Part shown: positions 47,045 to 59,229 of the stretch, piece after piece
Position numbering within the stretch: position 1 is the stretch's first letter
Layout: every line of letters starts with the position of its first letter
Source: Entamoeba histolytica HM-1:IMSS
Taxonomy: Eukaryota > Evosea > Mastigamoebida > Endamoebidae
NCBI RefSeq assembly: GCF_000208925.1
Contig: NW_001914869.1
Coordinates: forward strand, 95,842 to 159,841
Length of the DNA stretch: 64,000 bases
Direction of reading: 5' to 3'
Translations under genes and position numbers: made by a program
The notes under the pieces: model-generated
The model's input: only the letters and a program-made list of their open reading frames with translations
What the model was told of the DNA's origin: nothing
The model's database searches: none

Positions 47045-50000
47045 TTAATATAAATCCATATCTTCGAAATTAGTTATAAAGTCAGCAAATTGATAACTAA
47101 ATATCATATATTTCTTTCTGAATGAAGTTTGTATTTTATCCATTTCCTGTGACAATAATTGGTATGTTGAATAAGCTTTGTCACAACATGACCTTAGTCT
47201 TTGTAAATTTCTTTGTAATAATTGTATTCCTTCTGTATCATCATCCTCTCCACCAGGGAAGAAATTTTTGATAATACTTAACACACTAAAACTCTCTTCA
47301 TTAATGATGTTTTGTGTCATGTATTCTCTCATTTCTTTTATTGCTTTTAAAGAACTAGTTCCATTTTTTTCACATTCACATACATAAAATGAAAGTGATT
47401 CAATCATTCTTTCTACTACTTCAATAGAATATCTCACTGGTGTTAATACTTCATCATATTGTTCAACTACAATCGATCTTCTTAACCCACTTGGTAATGA
47501 ACTTTGAGTTTTATAAATACCTTTAACAGCAATAATATCCATCATTTTATCTGAGTCTCCTTCAAAAATTTCGTAAGTAAATTTATTAGCAGTAGTAATT
47601 TGAGGAACAGGAACAGTTTGAACTTCTTCATTTATTATTGGATAAACTTGTTGTGGTTCAACAATATCATACCCAATAGTTTCACACATTTTTAAATACA
47701 TTTCTTTAAATTCTTGTTTATCACATGGAGAAGCATAAACAAATTGTGACTCTCCAATCTGAACAAGATAAAATTTATAATCAATAGAACTCCCATTAGC
47801 ATAACCTAAGAAAAATTCTGCCATTTGTTGGTGTATTGTAGCTAATTCATCAAGCATATTATTATTTTCAAAAAACTCTTTTAACATTAAACATACTTCT
47901 ACTCCAAACCATGTCATTTTAGCTTTTCTAAATAATTCAATAGCATGATATGCATGTGCTAATAATAATTCTTTCGTAAATTCTAATGGAACTTCATTGA
48001 TGTCAGTTCGGTCAATCAAAAAATCAGAACAAATACTTGCTAAGTGATTAACATTTAATATACCTATATCATTTCCTTTTGTAACTCTATAAATGTAATA
48101 AACAGCTTGAATTTCACAAATTCCTGCTTCTAGATAATATCCAAATTCAATCTCTTTTTCAATAATGTTATTTAACCATGACAAATGTAATAACGGACTT
48201 GAACGATATTTAACACATAATGCATAGTATCTTTCTGTTAATTCATCTATTTGATATTTTCCTTTAAGACTAAGTAATCCCTGAAGTTCTAATGACACAG
48301 AAAATATTTCATTTCCTACAGCATGAATAGACTCAATTAAATTAGATGAAGAATTACAACTTGTAATATAAATTGGTGTTCGTAACATTGCAGAAATATC
48401 AGTTAATCTAAATGATATACTTGTAAGGTTTGATAATTCTGTTTTAGAATCACATTTACTTAATCCCTTCTTTATTAATTTTTGATATAATGTTTCTAAA
48501 CTTTCTTCCATTCCAATGTAATGAACATATCTATTAATTCCAATTATTGACCCACAACTCATTTTACTTAAGAAATGATATGCTTCTTTTGCTTTATTAA
48601 ATGCTTTAAATTCACTCCGTTGAGTTGTTAATAAACATTGTCGAGATAATGATATAAATTCATCATAACATTTAGCATATTCTTTTCTTTGAGTTTCACG
48701 TTGTTCTTCCAAAGAACATCTTTTTCTCAAATCTCTTACTGTTTTAATAATTTTTTGATGAGGTATAGCAGCAATAATTTTATTGATCTTTTCCATTAAT
48801 TCTATTTGTTGGGGAGTTTTAAAGACAGTTTTTTGTAATTCATGATACGCTTTTATTTGTTTTTCTTTATTTTGTTCAATAATATTTAACATTCCAACAA
48901 ATATACTAAGATAATCATTTGGTTCAGGTGGTTCAAAAGATAATAATATTTGAGCAGAGTATGCCCACTCAAACACACCATATAATTTCTCCATTAACAT
49001 TTTATTTTCTTCATGATTTTTATCAGACTCATTAATTTTTGATGATGCTTTTTCTGAAATATATAATAGTTCAACTATCTTCGTTAACAAGTCTTGGGCT
49101 TTCTCGTTATTTTTCATTAATTTAAGACTTTCATTATTTGATTCAATGCAACTACTTAACTCAGGCATCATTTTATATATTAATTGATTATGTTCAAATG
49201 AAAATTGATTATCAGGAAGAACATAACTACCAGAAAATTTTACAGAAACTGGAGTTACAATTGTTGATGTTCTTTTTAATATACGAGGAGTATCTCCAGA
49301 CATTCGTTTCTTTTTTGGAGTTATAGTAGAAACTGACCTTGTATCACCTGTTTTTCTTGGGGTTAATCGTGGAGTTTTTGGTTCATTCCTCAAGAACGAA
49401 TATAAATTACTAAATTGTATTGACATCTCTCTTAGACTCTTTATTCTTACAACTTTACTTTCATTAGTCATTTCAGGTAATGACCTTTTTTTAGAATGGA
49501 ACTTTTGTGTGTTTAGTGTTTTGTACATTTGAAAAATATCAGAAAGTTCATCTGGAGTTACTGGGAATAATGGATTACAATCCACTCCAAACGATACGAG
49601 TTCATCAAAACTTTGTTGATATTGATTTAAATATGACGCACCTTTTCTAATATTTTCAGATGTTACATCATTAATACTATTTACTAGATGTTTAAAGAAA
49701 TTTGTTACAATTTCTTTACATTTACTACATTGTTCCCTTAAAGCTCCAACTCGTTCTGTAGAATTTTTACAATTTCTTTTTATTGAATTATGAAGATCCA
49801 TATAACATTCAAACAATGATTTCATACGTTTTAATTGTTTCATAATTTCTTCTTGTTCAGAATAAAATTTAATGGTAATTGCTTCAATAGTATCAATTTG
49901 TTCTTCTTTTAATTTCATTGTTTTAAATAATAATAACACAATACTTAATTGTATTTCTGTTTCTCTGCCAATGACTGAACCTTCCATATGTTTGATTTCA

Positions 50001-53000
50001 TTTAATAATTCTATTCTTTTTTCTAAAATCTCATTAAAGAATACAACACAATCTTCTGCATGTCCTTCAAATATAGCAGTATCAATTGTTTGAACTTCTA
50101 GACATAATTGATTACTTTTAACCATCTCTAATGCTGAACTATTTCTTTGTTGTACTAACATATCAAACATTGATTGTAACCGAACAAAAGGAACGCTTTG
50201 AAGAAAATATACTAAATTTGGTAGTCGTTGGAAATCACTTTTCCCATGAAACAAATAAGTAATCATTGCATCTCTTGTAGTTGATACACTTTGCTTAGAA
50301 ACATAATTCATAAAACATAACAACCATATAATTTCCGCTGCTCTTGGAGCAACACATTCATGAACTCCTAAAACAATTCGCATTAAAGCTTGGATTATTG
50401 GTGAAATTAAAGGTACAACTTCATCTCCACAAACTCGAATAAACTTCTCAAGACCAAAAAATGATAAATCAGAAACTAATGCATTATTATTTAATGCTAA
50501 TGACAATTCTCCAAATATTTTCCCTGTCATTTTACGAATATCTTCATTTTGGTCATGATACAAAAAACATAATGTTGATGCTTTAGATACAATAGTGTTA
50601 ATCATTCCATACAAATAAACATTTAATACTTTTTCATTATTGATTCCAGTCTTTTCAGTTATAAATGATTCTTCCATACCTCTTGGTGTTTTAATAGTAT
50701 CTCCTTCTGTTTGTCTTCTTTGTTTATTTCTTGGTGTTTCTAAAGGTAGTCCAAACATAAATTCAATAGCAGGCAATCTCCCATTTTTCTTGTCTCCTTC
50801 TTCCAATGACTGAATCAAACTATTTTGTTTAATCATTCGATTTAATGGTTGTGATATTTGTATAGCAGTTGAAGTCCTTAAACGAGCACTTGACTGTGGC
50901 TCATTAATAACAAAGTCAGGATGTTCTAGTTGACTTATTTTCAACCCAGACTCTTCTTTTTGGATTTTTTTCATTTCAAGTTTTGGTACTTTAAGTTGTT
51001 TTAGTTTGGCGTTATTATGTGATTTATTTTCACTCACACCTCTGTTTGTATTAGACTCATTTCCAGGTGTTATAGTAATCTTTAACTCATCACTATATAT
51101 CGGACTTTCGTATGGTTGTGATTCTGTAGTACAGGTATTAGTTATCAGTGGTGATGAACTATCACTAGTGCATTGTGATTTCATCAATCCAGTCTTTAGT
51201 TTTGTTATTCCGTCTTCATGTGGTCGAGAAAAACTACCTTTCCTTCTTCGAATAACTTTAGGTTTGTACATTAATTCAGGATTTTGATTTGAACTCAATG
51301 CCCTAGCTGTTTTAGCTAACTCTGAAGTTGGAGTGTCTTCACTACATTCTAACATAATTTCATTATTACTTTTTCTTGAAGAAAGTGTTTTTCCTAATGA
51401 GTCATTATTTTCATTTAATGCTAAACAAGGGCTTCTGTGTTGAGACTCTGAAGACGATTGTTTATAGCAAGGGATTGTATTTTCTTGTGAAGTTTCAAGT
51501 AATATATCAGCAATATCTAAATCAGCTGATTTGAACAAAACATTATTTTTTTGGCTTGATAACCTTTTTGTATTTGTTTTTGGTGGGGAAACAGACTCAT
51601 CAAGTTGTAGTTTTGGTGCACTTTCAAACCGTTGTAATAATGGTTTATTCCCATTATTTGGTAGCGTCCTTTTTTTTGTTGAACTGACACCTTCTTGAAT
51701 TTTTGTTTCTTGCGTTATTTGCACATTTCTATTGACTGGTTGTGGACATACATCATCCGTTGGTCCATATATTTCTTTAGCAGCTTCAAATCCAATATTT
51801 TTTGGTCTGTCAACAACGGTTGAACTTCTGATATTTAGTCTAGGTAATGAAGTACTTTTTCTATTAATTCTAGATCCATAAAAATATTCAGGATGGTGTT
51901 TATCTGATGACACTTCTTTGATATGAGATTCTTTTTCTTCTTCTTCTTTGACAGTAGTTGGAGTAATCTCGTGAGAGGGTTGGTTTGGCTCATCTTTTAA
52001 TAATACTTTATTAGGCTCTTTCTTTTCTTGTTCATTTAGGTTATCAATGGTGTTTTGTTGCTTTTCTTCAATTTCTTCTTCTTGGCTTTTCTTGTCACTG
52101 AAAGCAAATAAAGAAAATTTTCTTCTTCTCTTTTTCTTAGGAACTTCATCATGTTTTTCTTGTGTTACAGAAGATATTTCTTTGGTTTGTAATTGAGGTT
52201 GTGTTGAGTTTTGAGAAGAAAGTCGTTTTTGAAAAGGAGTAATAACAGGCAGTGAGCCACTAGGAAGAACTGGTGTAGATGTTTCTTTTGTTGTGTTATG
52301 CCTTTTCTTTCTTTTTTTATCTGATTCTAAACTTTCGTCTTTAGATGTTATAGTCATCCCTCGTGGTTTTTGAATGAAAATAGCACAACTTGTATTAAAA
52401 GTATAAAGAGATCGAATAGTAAGTAATTCTCGTTCAAAAAATTTCATTAACTGAATAACCAATTTGTTTCTTAAAAAATCATATAATCCTTGTGTTCCTT
52501 GCATGTGATGGTCCATTGGTTTAAATAAATTTTGGCCTATATAAAATAGTTGTAATAAACGATTTACAGTAAATGGTGTAATAGTTCTAATATAAGTTTG
52601 TCTAAATTCATCTGATACTTCATTGATGATATAGAAAAAACAAAGAAATAATGCTCTGAGAGCAAATAACTGATTGGGGTTTGAAGTTCCATTTGTGTTA
52701 AAAAATACTTCGTATGACCACTCTTTAATAACATCAAACTCATCTATCATTAATGATATAAGTGATGAAAATTCTTCTGCTGCAACACTTCTATATTCTT
52801 GATAAGCAACACCAATATCAAATTTTTGAATAAGTTCTAATAAACACAATGAAGCCATTATTCTAATATCATTTTTATGATAAAATATTAAATGAGTTAT
52901 ACTGTAAACGAAGAAAGTAGCAAGAAATTTGCTTTGACAAAATGTATCATTTAATGTAGTAATATCATTGTTATGAATAGAAGGACAATTAATTTCTATC

Positions 53001-55752
53001 ATCAATGGATAATCTCGTATTACACATAAAAAATCTAGTCTCATAATTTCATATACTGTAGAAAATGATAAATCCATTTGTTTATCTAATTTTATTGCAT
53101 TTCGTTCACAAAGTAAATTATAATAATATGAAATTGTTTGACATACAAAATCTTTATTCATTACACTAAAAAGATCTCTGAATAATTCAGCAACATTTAA
53201 ATTTAATTCAAATACACCTCTAATATCTCTTTTTGATATATGAATGTCTATTCTAAATACAATTAATCCTAATAATCTTTGAAGTAACTTTTCTATATTC
53301 TCTATTTCTTTAATTTCTTTATCTGCAACTACACAAGATTTAATAAAGCATTGAAAGAAAAAGAATGTTAATTTAAATTTGTTATATTCTGATTCTTCAA
53401 AGTTATTAAAACTATTAATGACATCTACGAGTATTAATTTAGGTAATAATTTGAAATTAGAATTAAGTTCTTTGGGGGAGAAATGGTCATTTACATAATC
53501 CACTAAAATAACAGGTCGAATTTCATCTTCAGTGAAGAATTGTTGAAGAATTGGATTAAAATTATACAACTCGACAAACTCAATCATTTCAAACATTCTA
53601 TCTAAAATAGTATTAAGATATGGTGCTATAACTTTAGCATCCATATTTTTTACAGTTTTAATTGCTTCAATTATTGTTTCTTTATTGTCTGAATTAATAA
53701 AAGAATGAATAATATGAAGTCTTGGATAAAATGTAGCTACAGAATTTAATTTTATTACTAATGTTCTTTTAGATGCCCCTTTTCCATTAAAAGCATCATT
53801 TAAAAATTTGTCACCACTTCCTTTGTATATTGCAATTCGTTGTTCAATTCCACTATCCATAATACCTCCATTCTTTGAAAATAATGGAATAAATGCAACA
53901 CTATCAGTATTATCAGACATTCTTATAAAAATGAATAAATTTGTTTGAGGTGGTTTAGGTAATTCTATCCTAATTTCTTTCATAATTGGAATTATTTTAT
54001 CATTTCCTTTGAAAGAAAATACAATTTTTTTTTCTGGAACAATTGAATAATTTGGAATAAGTAAAGCGTTAAGTGGTTCACCTCCAATAGTTTGTTGCAA
54101 TGATATTTCAATTGTTCCTGTAATTTTTCGTTCACGTGACAATAATAAGTCAATAAGAGTTAGATATAATGAATTACTGATTGTTGTCTCACTTCTAAAT
54201 ACATGAGACGGTGACATATTTTGAACTCTAAATAATGACTGCTTCTCACTAGTTTTTATTTGACAAGTAACTGTAGATGGTGAATCATTATTATTAAATA
54301 ATCTACTCCTAGTACTTCTCATTCGTTGATGTTTTCCACTTCTTGGTGTAACACTTTCTTGTGTCTCATTATATAACTCTTTAATTTGTGTTGCCTCAAT
54401 AATTCGAAACTCTGACAATGGATTATTAATATCAGGTTTATTAATAAGATCCCAACATACACTCCATTTCCCAGGAACTTCATTATTTGGAGGTGTTTTA
54501 ACAAATTTAAATACATCTGTTTCTTCTTGTAGTTTAACTGAAAAAAATTTTAAATCAGTTAAATGTGTTTTTTGAGTTATGGATACAATACGAACTGAAC
54601 CAATTGCAATTTGTTGTAATGACATCATATTAATTGATTCATCTTCTTTCTTTTTAATTTTTTCTATTGCCTCTAACTGTCGTTTACTTTTTTTAGAATC
54701 ATTTTCATCAATTCCTTCACTATACAATACTCCAATTAGACTATTCCCATCGTCTTTTCGAAATACTTGAATGACTAAATAATATTCATTCTTTTCTATC
54801 TTTTCTAATTCAAATAAAAATAAGTCTTTTCTTAATTCTCCATTTGTAATAAAGGTATAAACATTTTCTGTTTGTTTTTCTCGTGTTTTATAATTATATA
54901 TTGATAATGAAATAATTAAAGGTTCAAATAATCCAATATTAAATGTAATACTTTCTATATTAATTGATATCATTTGTTTTAATACATGAGGTTGTTGAGC
55001 TATATAAGTATTCATACTATCATTTATTTGTAATGTTGGATTAAAACATTCAAATAAATGAATTGTTTTAAATTCAAATGGAATAGGTTGTGAATATGTT
55101 GTTAAACGTTGTTTTCTTAATTGAAAGTCTGAACAAATTTCATCAAATTGAGGAGAAGAAAAATATTCTTGCGGAATATTTTTCTTAAATGATTTTCTTG
55201 GTTTAAGTAAATAACATTTACTTCTTTCCAATGACTGAATAAATCTTTTTTGAAAGCCAGTGATTCCTTTAATTTCAATTGGATTATTTTGAACAATTGT
55301 TAATTTATAAAGAAATAATGATGCATTAACATGTTGTTCAATTGAAAATGGTTTTAGTTGATTCTTTATTATTTCTTCTTTATTTGTTTCTACTAATTTT
55401 TTAAAACCACAAAAATTCTTTAGACTAATATGGCATGACTCTTCTCCCATTGTTCTTTCATGAACTAATTCTTTTATTGTCATGTCAGTTACGTCAACAC
55501 CAAATTCGTTTTTAATAAATTTTTTTATTTCAATTGTATCAAGAAAACCACGTCTTTCAAGGTCATATTTCTATTAGTTAGCTTTTATTATTTTTATTTA
55601 TGATTGTAAATGATACATTATTTAATAAAACATACATTAAATTCTTGCTTCAAACGTACTGTTAATTCTTCAAGGTTTTTATTTTTTCGTTTATGATCAC
55701 TACTCTTTTCTTCATTAATTTTACTGGATGATTTAATGTGTATCTGTTTCAT
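47045..55752 (-). CDS. Giant DOCK-family guanine-nucleotide exchange factor (two exons)
   Basis: Exon 1 is 55752-55636 (39 codons) and exon 2 is 55570-47045, giving about 2880 aa. At the exon junction an EF-hand-like loop is formed (FNKYDLERRGFLDTIEIKKF). About residues 500-700 form a DHR-1/C2-like domain (lipid binding; ending in RIAIYKGSGDKFL). A long Ser/Lys-rich disordered stretch lies about residues 1130-1700. The C-terminal DHR-2 catalytic part has the TPR-like lobe A (LEAGICEIQAVYYIY, HAIELFRKAKMTW) and lobe B/C blocks (KFTYEIFEG, LPSGLRRSIVVEQYDEVLTPV, YSIEVVERMIESL). DOCK proteins activate Rac/Cdc42. Subfamily is not resolved. Confidence 0.88.
55571..55635 (-). other. 65-bp intron in the DOCK gene
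   Basis: On the gene strand it runs from GTATGTTTTATT to GCTAACTAATAG. Splicing joins ...KQEFN to KYDLERRG... in phase 0, and exon 2 is open back exactly to the TAG acceptor. The CTAAC word 5 bases before TAG looks like a branch site. Confidence 0.8.
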
Positions 55753-56096
55753 CCTTAAACAAGATAAATTTAGTTAGATCTGAAAATCCTCATACAATCA
55801 GATAGAATCTTTATTTCTTATCTTTTTTCGTCTCTTTTTTCTTGGTTTTTTTTTTTATGTCTTTTTTTTTTCTTTTTTTTTTACATCTTTTTGTCTTTTT
55901 CTATAATATTTTATTTATTAATATATTTATAATAAATCTAAACTATTTAAAAATTATACTAATAAAAATGATTTTCATAAAAATTTTAAACTTACTTCTT
56001 TCTTATGAATAAGTTTATTTTTTTCTAAAATAAATAAAATAACATAAAATCACAAAAAATTGAGTAAACAAAATGACTTTATGTGATGAAGTATTA
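55753..56096. other. T-rich intergenic region
   Basis: This 344-base region holds poly-T/poly-pyrimidine runs near 55845-55900 and no gene. It should contain the DOCK promoter and the 3' end of the EF-hand transcript. Confidence 0.6.
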
Positions 56097-56336
56097 TTAG
56101 TATTCTTCATCTGGATAATAGTGTTTATAGAGTTTCCATACCTCTTCAACATCTAAAACTTCGTCCTTATTTTCATCAAATTGTTCAAAATCAACTTTGA
56201 ATTCATCAATTGTTTTTTTAAACCCATCATCCATATCTCTAAACATTTCATATGCATCATCAACGGTAATAACATTTTTTCCCATAGCATAAGTCTTAAA
56301 AGTTCTTCTAACATCAGCTTTAGAAAGTCCAACCAT
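56097..56336 (-). CDS. Small EF-hand protein (79 aa)
   Basis: The C-terminal EF-hand is recognisable (FEQFDENKDEVLDVEEVWKL), with acidic ligands at loop positions 1, 3, 5, 9 and 12 and Glu in place of the central Gly. The N-terminal half (FKTYAMGKNVITVDDAYEMF) keeps the helix-loop-helix rhythm but lacks most ligands. It is a two-EF-hand unit of S100-like size. An in-frame TAA lies shortly upstream of the ATG, so the start is supported. It is a calcium sensor or buffer by inference. Confidence 0.75.
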   Translation of the reverse strand: MVGLSKADVRRTFKTYAMGKNVITVDDAYEMFRDMDDGFKKTIDEFKVDFEQFDENKDEVLDVEEVWKLYKHYYPDEEY

Positions 56337-56510
56337 CTTTTTTAATACTGTAATGATTTTTTAGATTGATTCTTTGAAACTTAAATATAAATAATACCTT
56401 CTACACTCTTCCTTACTATTTTTACATTTAATCTTTTTTTTTTAGATTATTTGAATTTACAGTTTTACTTCTTTAGAAAACTCAAAACTCTAACAAAAAA
56501 GAATAACAAA

Positions 56511-56518
56511 AAGGGTTT
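56511..56518 (+). promoter_or_regulatory. Telo-box-like AAGGGTTT before the small basic protein gene
   Basis: AAGGGTTT lies 50 bases before the ATG at 56568. Member of the recurring set. Confidence 0.4.
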
Positions 56519-56567
56519 ATTGTTTTTGAAAAAAAAATAAAAGTTAAAATTTTTTCATATCAATCAC

Positions 56568-56837
56568 ATGCCAAAGGGAGGGAAAGCAAAAGAGTCAAAA
56601 TCAAAGCAAAATAAAAAAGAAAAAGAAATTAAGAAGCCTAGTAAAGTTGCACAAACACGTGATGAACTTAGAAAAGAAGCTCAACATATTGATCAAAATG
56701 TTGATGCATTAAAACAATTAGGATTAATTGGAAGTGGTGTTGTAGAACCATCTACTGATTTAAAATTATTAACAAAAAGAGAGAAAAAGAAGTTGCAACA
56801 AAAAGCAAAGAGAAATAGAGGAACAAAGTTAGATTAA
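56568..56837 (+). CDS. Small Lys-rich hypothetical protein (89 aa)
   Basis: I do not recognise the family. The N-terminal third is a Lys/Ser-rich basic tract, the middle is a short amphipathic helix (RDELRKEAQHIDQNVDALKQ), and the end is basic again (TKREKKKLQQKAKRNRG). Composition suggests a nucleolar or ribosome-associated protein, supported weakly by the telo-box-like motif upstream and by the neighbouring NOL6-like gene 118 bases downstream on the same strand. Confidence 0.65.
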   Translation: MPKGGKAKESKSKQNKKEKEIKKPSKVAQTRDELRKEAQHIDQNVDALKQLGLIGSGVVEPSTDLKLLTKREKKKLQQKAKRNRGTKLD

Positions 56838-56889
56838 AGAAAACATTTGATTGATTAATTTCATATTTTTGTTATTCTCGTTTTTGAAA

Positions 56890-56907
56890 CAGGGTTTTTT
56901 AGGGTTG
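56890..56907 (+). promoter_or_regulatory. Paired AGGGTT motifs before the NOL6-like gene
   Basis: The sequence CAGGGTTTTTTAGGGTTG contains two AGGGTT words ten bases apart, the second preceded by T as in the telo-box, within 50-66 bases of the ATG at 56956. Confidence 0.45.
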
Positions 56908-56955
56908 AAAAATTGAAATGAAAACTTTATTCAAATTTTTAATACATCTTAAGAA

Positions 56956-58794
56956 ATGAATGTTAAGACTGAAATAAAAGATGAATCAACTAGTAGTAGT
57001 GATGATGAATTAGTTGATACTCAATATGATCCAAGTGATATTACTCAATATGATTTAGCAATAAGATGGATTAGTTCTGAAGAATTTAGTCAAGAGACAT
57101 TAACAAAAATACAAAAGATTTTATGTGAGGCATTAGAAGAAAGAATAGATTCTGTTAATATTATTACTGACTTATCACTTTTTCATTCAATTAATACTAA
57201 GTCAAATGACATTGTTTTGGTTTTCAAATTTACTGAATCAACTTGTTTTAAACAACTTATTTTAGGTCCAACACCTACAGACATTGAAGCTGTTGATAAA
57301 TTTAGATATTATTGGGGTGAATCTTGTGAATTAAGAAGATTTAGAGATGGAAGATTATTATATGTTGTTCCTTCTGAACGTTTGTGGATGGAAACTTATT
57401 CTTGTAATGAATACTTTATTAAATTATTAATAACAAAACATTTTAATGTAAATGAAAATCAACTTGTTTCAAATTTAACTAGTATCACTAGTGCACTTCC
57501 TCCTTTTAGTCAATGTCTTGAAGTTATTGAATGTATAAGTGAACTATCAAATTTAATTAAAGACTTAAACTTACCATTATCAATTAATACAGTTAAATCA
57601 TTTGGTAGTTATACTCGTTATACTTCATATTCAATTCCTCAAAGAATAAAGGATTATAATAAAATTCATCAATACATGCACATTGATTCTATTCCTTTAA
57701 TCATTAAATTTGAAGATTCAAATAAATGGCCAGATGAGCTTCATGGTATTAAATTAATGAAATCGGCTTTCAGTATTAAAATTAAAGAGTTGTTAAGAGC
57801 ACAAAGCATTCTTGGAAAGGTATTTCCAAATAGATTTGAATTGTATTATAAAGGATATATATTTAACATTTTATTTGATGTTCCACAAGAACTTGCTTTA
57901 TTAAGAATGGGTACTGGAGATGATGTGGAAGATTATATAAATAAGTATCAAAGAATTCCATTAACATCTCTCTGGATGAGTCAATTTCCAGGTAAATATC
58001 CTGCATTAACTCAAAGTTCTCGTCTCTTAAAAAAATGGCTCAGTTCTCGAATGTTTTCAAATTATTTTAATGATGGTTTGATTGACGCTATGACAATTCA
58101 TTTTTTCCTTAATGAACCAATTCATTCTCCTCAGAAATTCTTCTTAACTTTTATTGAAACTCTTGCTACTAATGACTCTTATCCCATTTATTTTGGTGAT
58201 AGTTTTGATGTAGAATCTTCTCATGGCATAGTCTTCAACTTTGAAGATCAGCCAGAAGTGTCCAAATATCTAAATTCTATTGCACCTTCTATCAGAGTGG
58301 TGAAATATCTTTGTGGAGTTGCTAAACAATGTTGGAAATTGTTAGATTCTAATTTCTGTTTGAAAACTGGAGTTAAATTTAATAAGGCATTATTTTCTGC
58401 TCATTTACCAAAAGGAGGAATACAAATCATTTTAGATAAGTTGTTATTAACCAAACAAAATGTTAATTATAATGAGGCATGCACATCAAATACTCTCAGT
58501 TTATTAATGAAAGAAGTTGCTGTTATTGATTTCGACCCATTAAAACTTTTCACAAATGAATTAAATAGATATTTTGGAACTGACATTTTACTCTTTGTTG
58601 ATCTTTTAGAAGGTAGTACTATTGTTTTAATGTTTAACCCATCAACTACACTTGGCAAGGTTATTACTGAAAAGAATGAATCTTGTGAGTTAAGTACATT
58701 ACTTCCAAAAGAGAGTATTATGACTTATGGGGAATTAAAAAAAGTAATCAAATTGATGGGAGGGTCTTTGGTAAAAGACGTAACAATACTTTAA
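56956..58794 (+). CDS. NOL6/Utp22 (Nrap) family protein, short form
   Basis: Residues about 90-135 carry the Nrap signature: LGPTPTDIEAVDKFRYYWG then CELRRFRDGRLLYVV. The family hallmark is FR-x-FWG...SELRRFQDG. Later blocks (PLTSLWMSQFPGKYPAL, then SRLLKKWLSSRMF and LIDAMTIHFFL) fit the C-terminal Nrap domains, a nucleotidyltransferase-like helical arrangement. Utp22/NOL6 works in the small-subunit processome with Rrp7 and tRNA-like folds. At 612 aa it is about half the usual length (about 1150-1240); the N-terminal Nrap domains are missing and no coding room exists upstream. Confidence 0.82.
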   Translation: MNVKTEIKDESTSSSDDELVDTQYDPSDITQYDLAIRWISSEEFSQETLTKIQKILCEALEERIDSVNIITDLSLFHSINTKSNDIVLVFKFTESTCFKQLILGPTPTDIEAVDKFRYYWGESCELRRFRDGRLLYVVPSERLWMETYSCNEYFIKLLITKHFNVNENQLVSNLTSITSALPPFSQCLEVIECISELSNLIKDLNLPLSINTVKSFGSYTRYTSYSIPQRIKDYNKIHQYMHIDSIPLIIKFEDSNKWPDELHGIKLMKSAFSIKIKELLRAQSILGKVFPNRFELYYKGYIFNILFDVPQELALLRMGTGDDVEDYINKYQRIPLTSLWMSQFPGKYPALTQSSRLLKKWLSSRMFSNYFNDGLIDAMTIHFFLNEPIHSPQKFFLTFIETLATNDSYPIYFGDSFDVESSHGIVFNFEDQPEVSKYLNSIAPSIRVVKYLCGVAKQCWKLLDSNFCLKTGVKFNKALFSAHLPKGGIQIILDKLLLTKQNVNYNEACTSNTLSLLMKEVAVIDFDPLKLFTNELNRYFGTDILLFVDLLEGSTIVLMFNPSTTLGKVITEKNESCELSTLLPKESIMTYGELKKVIKLMGGSLVKDVTIL

Positions 58795-59229
58795 ATGATT
58801 TGATTGATTATTTATAGAAAATTCTATTTTTTTGTTCCAATAAAATATCTGATACTATATTTTGTAAAAAGAAAAACTAATTAAGTATTAATAGAGTTAA
58901 TTTCTATTATTCTTGCTTCAGCAGAGACTAGTCCCATCAGTGATTAATTTTCTAGTAATTCTACATCGTATGTTTAGTTGTGATAGAATCAATGTCTTAT
59001 GTTATCTTTCATGTTTTTAATAACAGCACTTTTATTTCTTTTAATACTGTCAATTTCATTTTGAATTTGTTTGATATAAAAGCGGATATGAAGTAATAAC
59101 ACAAAGTAGAGGTAATAAATTGAATGACGTGCTTGTTAGAGAATAGTATAAGAAAATAAAAGTAATAAAGAGAATAAGAACAATAAATGAAGAAAAATAC
59201 AGTAGATTGTGATGAAAAAATCAACTAAT
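58795..59229. other. Non-coding stretch before the retrotransposon relic
   Basis: No supported gene. A short stretch at about 58885-58925 (TTAATAGAGTTAATTTCTAT and following TTGCTTCAGCAGAGA) weakly resembles 38598-38635, which may mean both lie in remnants of one repeat family. Confidence 0.45.

Noticed and set aside
55845..55900. Long T-run as a Pol III terminator or origin element
   Set aside because: No tRNA or other Pol III gene precedes it; such runs are common in Entamoeba intergenic DNA.
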